Positions 13,402-17,144 of a stretch of 17,144 nt of DNA are shown one piece after another. The notes under the pieces were generated by a model that did not search any database, had not been told where the DNA came from, and worked only from the letters and a program-made list of their open reading frames with translations. Both the position numbers and the translations under genes were made by a program. Position 1 is the stretch's first letter. Every line of letters begins with the position of its first letter. The DNA is from VFBF01 sp034440275 (GTDB taxonomy: Bacteria > Pseudomonadota > Alphaproteobacteria > Caulobacterales > Aquidulcibacteraceae), in contig JAWXBS010000207.1 of assembly GCA_034440275.1 (NCBI GenBank), forward strand, positions 1-17,144. The letters run 5' to 3'.

Positions 13402-15690
13402 ATGCCCAAAGCTCCCCCCAACGGCGTCGCCGAGGCCTCGCCCGACTTCCAGTTCGACAAGACGGTGGCGGTGTGGGAGCCGCACCGGCCGCAGCGCAAA
13501 TGGGAGAAGCTCGAAGGCGGCAAGCGCTTCGTCCTTGAGAGCGACTACGAGCCCGCCGGCGACCAGCCGAATGCGATCCGCGATCTCGTCGAGGCGGTGG
13601 ATCGCGGCGACCAGGACCAGGTGCTGCTCGGCGTCACGGGCTCCGGCAAGACGTTCACGATGGCCAAGGTCATCGAAACGGTGCAGCGCCCGGCGCTCAT
13701 TCTCGCGCCGAACAAGACACTCGCGGCGCAGCTCTACGGCGAGTTCAAGAGCTTCTTCCCGCACAACGCCGTCGAGTATTTCGTCTCCTACTACGACTAT
13801 TACCAGCCGGAGGCCTACGTCCCGCGCACGGACACCTATATCGAGAAAGAATCCAACATCAACGAGCAGATCGACCGCATGCGCCACTCGGCGACGCGGG
13901 CGGTGCTCGAACGCGACGACGTGATCATTGTCGCCTCCGTGTCGTGCATCTACGGCATCGGCTCGGTGGAAACCTACACGTCCATGACCTTCACGGTGAA
14001 GGAGGGCGAGAACATGGATGCGGGCGACCTCATCCGCGGTCTCGTCCAGCTGCAGTACAAGCGCAACGACATGGCCTTCACGCGCGGCATGTTCCGCGTG
14101 CGCGGCGACACCGTCGATGTTTTCCCCGCGCACATGGAAGATCGCGCGTGGCGCTTTGCGTTCTTCGGCGACACGGTGGAATCCATCGAGGAGTTCGATC
14201 CCCTCTCCGGCCGCAAGATCGCCAAGCTCGATGCGGTGAAGATCTACGGCAACTCTCACTACACGACGCCGAAACCGACGCTGCATCAGGCGGTGGATCA
14301 CATCAAAGAAGAGCTGAAGCAGACGCTCGATCTCTTCCGCCAGCAGGGCAAGCTGCTGGAAGCGCAGCGCCTTGAGCAGCGCACCATGTTCGACATGGAG
14401 ATGATGCTCGCCACCGGCTCGTGCGCGGGCATCGAGAACTATTCGCGCTATCTCACCGGCCGCAAGCCGGGCGAGCCGCCGCCGACCATGTTCGAATATC
14501 TGCCCGACAACGCGCTCGTGTTCACCGACGAAAGCCACGTCACCGTCCCGCAGATCGGCGGCATGTACCGGGGCGACTTCAACCGCAAGAAGACGCTGTC
14601 CGACTACGGCTTCCGCCTGCCCTCCTGCATCGACAACCGCCCGCTCAAATTCGAGGAGTGGGACATCATGCGCCCGCAGACGGTCCACGTCTCGGCGACG
14701 CCCGGCGGCTGGGAGCTGGAACGCACGGGCGGCGTGTTCGTCGAACAGGTCATCCGCCCGACGGGGCTCATCGATCCGCCGGTGGAAGTGCGCCCCGTTT
14801 CGACGAAGGGCCACACGCAGGTCGACGACGTCATCGCGGAAGTGAAGGACGTCGCGAAGAAAGGCATGCGCAGCCTCGTCACCGTGCTCACCAAGCGCAT
14901 GGCCGAAGACCTCACCGAGTACATGCACGAGCAAGGCGTGCGCGTGCGCTACATGCACTCCGACATCGACACCATCGAGCGCATCGAGATCATCCGTGAT
15001 CTCCGCCTCGGCGTGTTCGACGTGCTGATCGGCATCAACCTGCTGCGCGAAGGCCTCGACATTCCCGAATGCGGGCTCGTCGCCATTCTCGACGCCGACA
15101 AAGAGGGTTTTCTCAGAAGCGAAACCTCACTGGTGCAGACCATCGGCCGCGCCGCGCGCAATGTGGACGGTCGTGTCATCCTCTACGCCGACAAGGTGAC
15201 GGGCTCGATGGAGCGCGCGATGGCCGAGACCGCGCGGCGCCGCGAGAAGCAGGAAGCCTACAATCTCGAGCACGGCATCACGCCGCAGACGATCAGGCGC
15301 GGCATCCAGGACATCATGGGCAGCGTCGCCGACCGTGACAGCCTCACCATCGATCCGCGCGACCCGATGGCGCTGAAGCGTCTCGGCAAGGCCGGCAAAG
15401 GCGTGGGCGATACGTCCACGCCGTTCATCGGCCACAACATCAAGAGCTACATCGCCGATCTCGAAAAGCAGATGCGCGACGCGGCGAGCAATCTCGAATT
15501 CGAGGAAGCGGGACGGATACGCGATGAAATCCGGAGATTGCAGGAAACGGAGCTGCTCATCGCCGACGATCCCCTCGCCCGCCAGAGCGATGTGAGCGCC
15601 AGCGCGGAAGACGGCGTGCGCGCGGCGCGGGGCAAGGGCATGCCGGCGGGTGGGAAGAGTGGCGGGTTTAGGGGAAGAAGGCGGAAGTGA
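13402..15690 (+). CDS. uvrB: Excinuclease ABC subunit UvrB
   Basis: UvrB is the damage-verifying ATPase of nucleotide excision repair. It is loaded by UvrA on lesions and then recruits UvrC. The 762-aa product is complete: Walker A 'GVTGSGKT' (77-84, Lys83), the beta-hairpin that clamps DNA beginning 'YYDYYQPEAYVPRTDTYIEK' (130-149), Walker B-like 'FTDESH' (374-379) followed by 'QIGGMYRGDFNRK', helicase motif VI 'QTIGRAARN' (579-587) and a C-terminal UVR motif (682-716, 'IADLEKQMRDAASNLEFEEA') that binds UvrC. The first 45 residues are a family-variable extension and the last 35 a basic tail. ATG 13402 is the first ATG in the open frame; a TTG at 13306 would add an unlikely 32 residues. No good ribosome site precedes the ATG. 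It converges on the 252-aa membrane protein gene, nine bases between stops. Confidence 0.97.
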   Translation: MPKAPPNGVAEASPDFQFDKTVAVWEPHRPQRKWEKLEGGKRFVLESDYEPAGDQPNAIRDLVEAVDRGDQDQVLLGVTGSGKTFTMAKVIETVQRPALILAPNKTLAAQLYGEFKSFFPHNAVEYFVSYYDYYQPEAYVPRTDTYIEKESNINEQIDRMRHSATRAVLERDDVIIVASVSCIYGIGSVETYTSMTFTVKEGENMDAGDLIRGLVQLQYKRNDMAFTRGMFRVRGDTVDVFPAHMEDRAWRFAFFGDTVESIEEFDPLSGRKIAKLDAVKIYGNSHYTTPKPTLHQAVDHIKEELKQTLDLFRQQGKLLEAQRLEQRTMFDMEMMLATGSCAGIENYSRYLTGRKPGEPPPTMFEYLPDNALVFTDESHVTVPQIGGMYRGDFNRKKTLSDYGFRLPSCIDNRPLKFEEWDIMRPQTVHVSATPGGWELERTGGVFVEQVIRPTGLIDPPVEVRPVSTKGHTQVDDVIAEVKDVAKKGMRSLVTVLTKRMAEDLTEYMHEQGVRVRYMHSDIDTIERIEIIRDLRLGVFDVLIGINLLREGLDIPECGLVAILDADKEGFLRSETSLVQTIGRAARNVDGRVILYADKVTGSMERAMAETARRREKQEAYNLEHGITPQTIRRGIQDIMGSVADRDSLTIDPRDPMALKRLGKAGKGVGDTSTPFIGHNIKSYIADLEKQMRDAASNLEFEEAGRIRDEIRRLQETELLIADDPLARQSDVSASAEDGVRAARGKGMPAGGKSGGFRGRRRK

Positions 15691-15699
15691 TTGCGATAC

Positions 15700-16458
15700 C
15701 TAGCCGGCTTTCGCGAAGCTGTCCTGCAAGTCCCGCATCGTTTTGTTCAACAAGTTGAGCTTCACTAGGTCGATTGTTTCCGGATTGTTTTCACGCGTGA
15801 ATTTTCGACTATCTGCGATCTCCACAAGCTTCGCCTTTTGATCCGGCCCAATAATACTCAACTCGGCAAGCTTGTTGATGTAGGGCGCGTATCCCGGCCA
15901 TTTGCCAGCAAACTGGGCTTTTGTGCTGGTCCACCGATTTGAATCGGCTAACGCGTTCTGACAAAGGATTGCCGCGCTATTTTGAAACCCGAGCAGAATG
16001 TGTTTCGCGTTTTGCAGATCGGCATCAGTGAATCTGTCCACGAACCCCATCATGTGAAGCGCATGATTTTGAAGAACAGTGAGAGCGTCTTTCGACTGTT
16101 CTGCTATCTCAAGCACCCGCGCGCTGGACTTTTGCTGATCATCCGTAAGCGTGTCCAACTTCGAGCGTAGCTCGTCGAATAGATCTTCACTCGCCTTTTC
16201 CAGATTGCTCACCTGTCCTCTGAATATTAGAGGCGCGACTGTTGCTGCAAAGGCGGCGGCATAGATAGCGGTCAGAATCGAAAGCAATGAAGCTTGCGTA
16301 TCGGTTATGTTGCGCCAGTAAGGTTCAATCCAACCATTCAATATGCCGTGCGCGACTGCACCGACGGCGGCTGCCCCGACTAGTCCCAATGCTATGGACG
16401 CAAATACTAGAGCCCAAGGCGCGCTTCTTTTGCGTTTGCCGTTCTCCGATAAACTCAT
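15700..16458 (-). CDS. Two-helix membrane protein with helical cytosolic tail (candidate effector)
   Basis: I recognise no named family. The 252-aa product has a basic head (KRKRS), TM1 about 14-40 ('ALVFASIALGLVGAAAVGAV'), a short loop with 'WIEPYWRN', TM2 about 56-80 ('SLLSILTAIYAAAFAATVA'), then about 170 residues of amphipathic helix. The tail includes a coiled coil (83-130, 'QVSNLEKASEDLFDELRSKL') and a section with 'ILLGFQNSAAILCQNAL' (154-170). ATG 16458 has GAGG six bases upstream; an upstream TTG (16488) is less likely. The gene starts 55 bases after the stop of the TIR-like gene on the same strand, so the two are probably cotranscribed. It is far more AT-rich than its neighbours (28 G/C in the 60 bases 15961-16020), a sign of transfer. 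A membrane effector role is inference. Confidence 0.7.
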   Translation of the reverse strand: MSLSENGKRKRSAPWALVFASIALGLVGAAAVGAVAHGILNGWIEPYWRNITDTQASLLSILTAIYAAAFAATVAPLIFRGQVSNLEKASEDLFDELRSKLDTLTDDQQKSSARVLEIAEQSKDALTVLQNHALHMMGFVDRFTDADLQNAKHILLGFQNSAAILCQNALADSNRWTSTKAQFAGKWPGYAPYINKLAELSIIGPDQKAKLVEIADSRKFTRENNPETIDLVKLNLLNKTMRDLQDSFAKAG

Positions 16459-16513
16459 GCCCCACCTCGTTGCACCGTGCGCGTTCAACGGCGTCTACAA
16501 CTACTCCGATAGG

Positions 16514-17144
16514 CTACCGCCCTAACCCAAACATCCCGAAAATCCGGCGCTTCTTCACCGCCACCGGCGGCGCGTAGTCCGCGAGCCTCGGGTGATACGG
16601 CGTCTGCGTCATCACCGCGTCGAGCGCGATACGCGTTGGACCGCGGAATCGGAGGTTGGGATCGGTCTCTGACGTGCGCACGGCCCACTTGGGGCGCGTC
16701 GTCACGAGTTCGGAAATGCTTGAGACGATCTCGCGCGCGTTGCGGTCGCAGATGCGGGAAGCGAGGCCGACCTTGCCCATGTCCGAGACAAGCTGCGCGT
16801 TGTACTTCTGGTCCGGCTTGCCGACGAAGATGGCGGGAACGCCGTAGTTTACCGTCGCCGTCTGGATTTCCCAGGTCAGCCACGGCGACCAGCTCACTGC
16901 CACGCCGCTCGGCGCGATGAACACGTCGGACGAATAGATGCGCGCGGCGATCTCCGCCTGAATGGCCAGCGTCGGCAGCTTGCCACCGCGCGGCCCCTTC
17001 TTCTGTTTGTCCTTCGTGAGCGAGAGGTCCTGCACGGAGAAGCCCTGACGGTTCAGCGCCTCGATGACGCTGTCATACAGCGTCTCGTCCTTGTCATAGC
17101 GATGGCTGATGAACACCCGCAGCTGGCGCTCTTCGGCGCCCGGC
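16514..17144 (-). CDS. TIR-like (ThsB/DUF1863-type) domain protein, N-terminus beyond window
   Basis: The frame is open to the right edge, so the start lies outside; the GTG at 17116 is unlikely to be the true start because 'GAEERQLR' reads in frame before it. The visible part begins 'VFISHRYDKDETLYDSVIEAL', the first strand and helix of TIR-like domains of the MTH538/ThsB type. Next come 'FSVQDLSLT', 'IYSSDVFIAPSGVAVS' and 'SWSPWLTWEIQTATVNYGVP', whose Glu (codon 16868-16870) occupies the position of the TIR catalytic glutamate after the conserved Trp. About 100 further residues follow, ending in a basic 'KKRRIFGMFGLGR'. ThsB proteins sense phage and make a cyclic or linear ADP-ribose signal for a partner effector. 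Here a membrane protein gene lies downstream. The fold call is good; activity and role are inferred. Confidence 0.75.
   Translation of the reverse strand, partial: PGAEERQLRVFISHRYDKDETLYDSVIEALNRQGFSVQDLSLTKDKQKKGPRGGKLPTLAIQAEIAARIYSSDVFIAPSGVAVSWSPWLTWEIQTATVNYGVPAIFVGKPDQKYNAQLVSDMGKVGLASRICDRNAREIVSSISELVTTRPKWAVRTSETDPNLRFRGPTRIALDAVMTQTPYHPRLADYAPPVAVKKRRIFGMFGLGR

Noticed and set aside
13336..14958. 540-aa reverse ORF within uvrB
   Set aside because: It is the antisense frame of a fully conserved uvrB; the His/Arg/Val-rich translation has no domain pattern.
15700..16200. Macro or SLOG domain in the tail of the membrane protein, which would make it a known Thoeris effector
   Set aside because: The tail reads as amphipathic helices and coiled coil, without the glycine-rich loops and alternating strands expected of macro or SLOG folds.
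1..17144. CRISPR arrays, tRNA/rRNA genes, insertion sequences, attachment sites
   Set aside because: No regularly spaced direct repeats, no tRNA-like TTCGA/acceptor patterns, no transposase or integrase motifs, and no long terminal repeats were found on reading both strands.

Overview
This window comes from a GC-rich alphaproteobacterium, most likely in or near Caulobacterales/Hyphomonadaceae. The evidence is the codon bias, a general-stress promoter of the EcfG type (GGAAC-N16-CGTT, specific to Alphaproteobacteria) in front of dps, Caulobacter-like promoters (TTGnnn-N14-GCTANA), and families common in that group (DUF2147, DUF6491, RcnB-like, SRPBCC/GyrI fusion, class Ib aspartate aminotransferase). 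I see no rRNA, tRNA, CRISPR array, insertion sequence or phage gene. No stretch longer than 300 bases lacks a gene.

Left part (1-7.2 kb): mostly chromosomal housekeeping and envelope genes. A 5'-truncated MFS transporter converges on dps. Back-to-back with dps is a secreted DUF2147 protein, which converges on an EamA exporter with four bases shared between the two stops. Then come an NTF2-like lipoprotein and a 98-aa beta-rich protein, both forward, and a hairpin terminator. On the reverse strand follow a probable operon of aspartate aminotransferase plus a small membrane protein, an anchored SRPBCC-GyrI fusion, and a DUF533/TerB-like membrane protein.

Middle (7.2-13.2 kb): a divergent locus of two secreted proteins. 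One is a CHAT-domain (caspase-like) protease with intact His/Cys dyad and a signal peptide. The other is an exported helical-repeat protein preceded by a coupled 64-codon ORF. A strongly acidic 279-aa protein faces the repeat protein. Next is an antibiotic-biosynthesis-monooxygenase gene broken by an in-frame amber codon, then a DUF6491 lipoprotein, then a secreted RcnB-like protein with an Arg/Asp-rich repeat, ended by a strong terminator.

Right part (13.2-17.1 kb): uvrB (excision repair helicase) converges on a two-gene reverse-strand unit running off the window. It consists of a TIR-like (ThsB/DUF1863-type) protein followed by a markedly more AT-rich two-helix membrane protein with a helical cytosolic tail. 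The pair has the layout of a signal-producing TIR plus membrane effector and is one of two candidates for a new system. The other is the exported CHAT/repeat-protein locus. Both are inferences from sequence and context.
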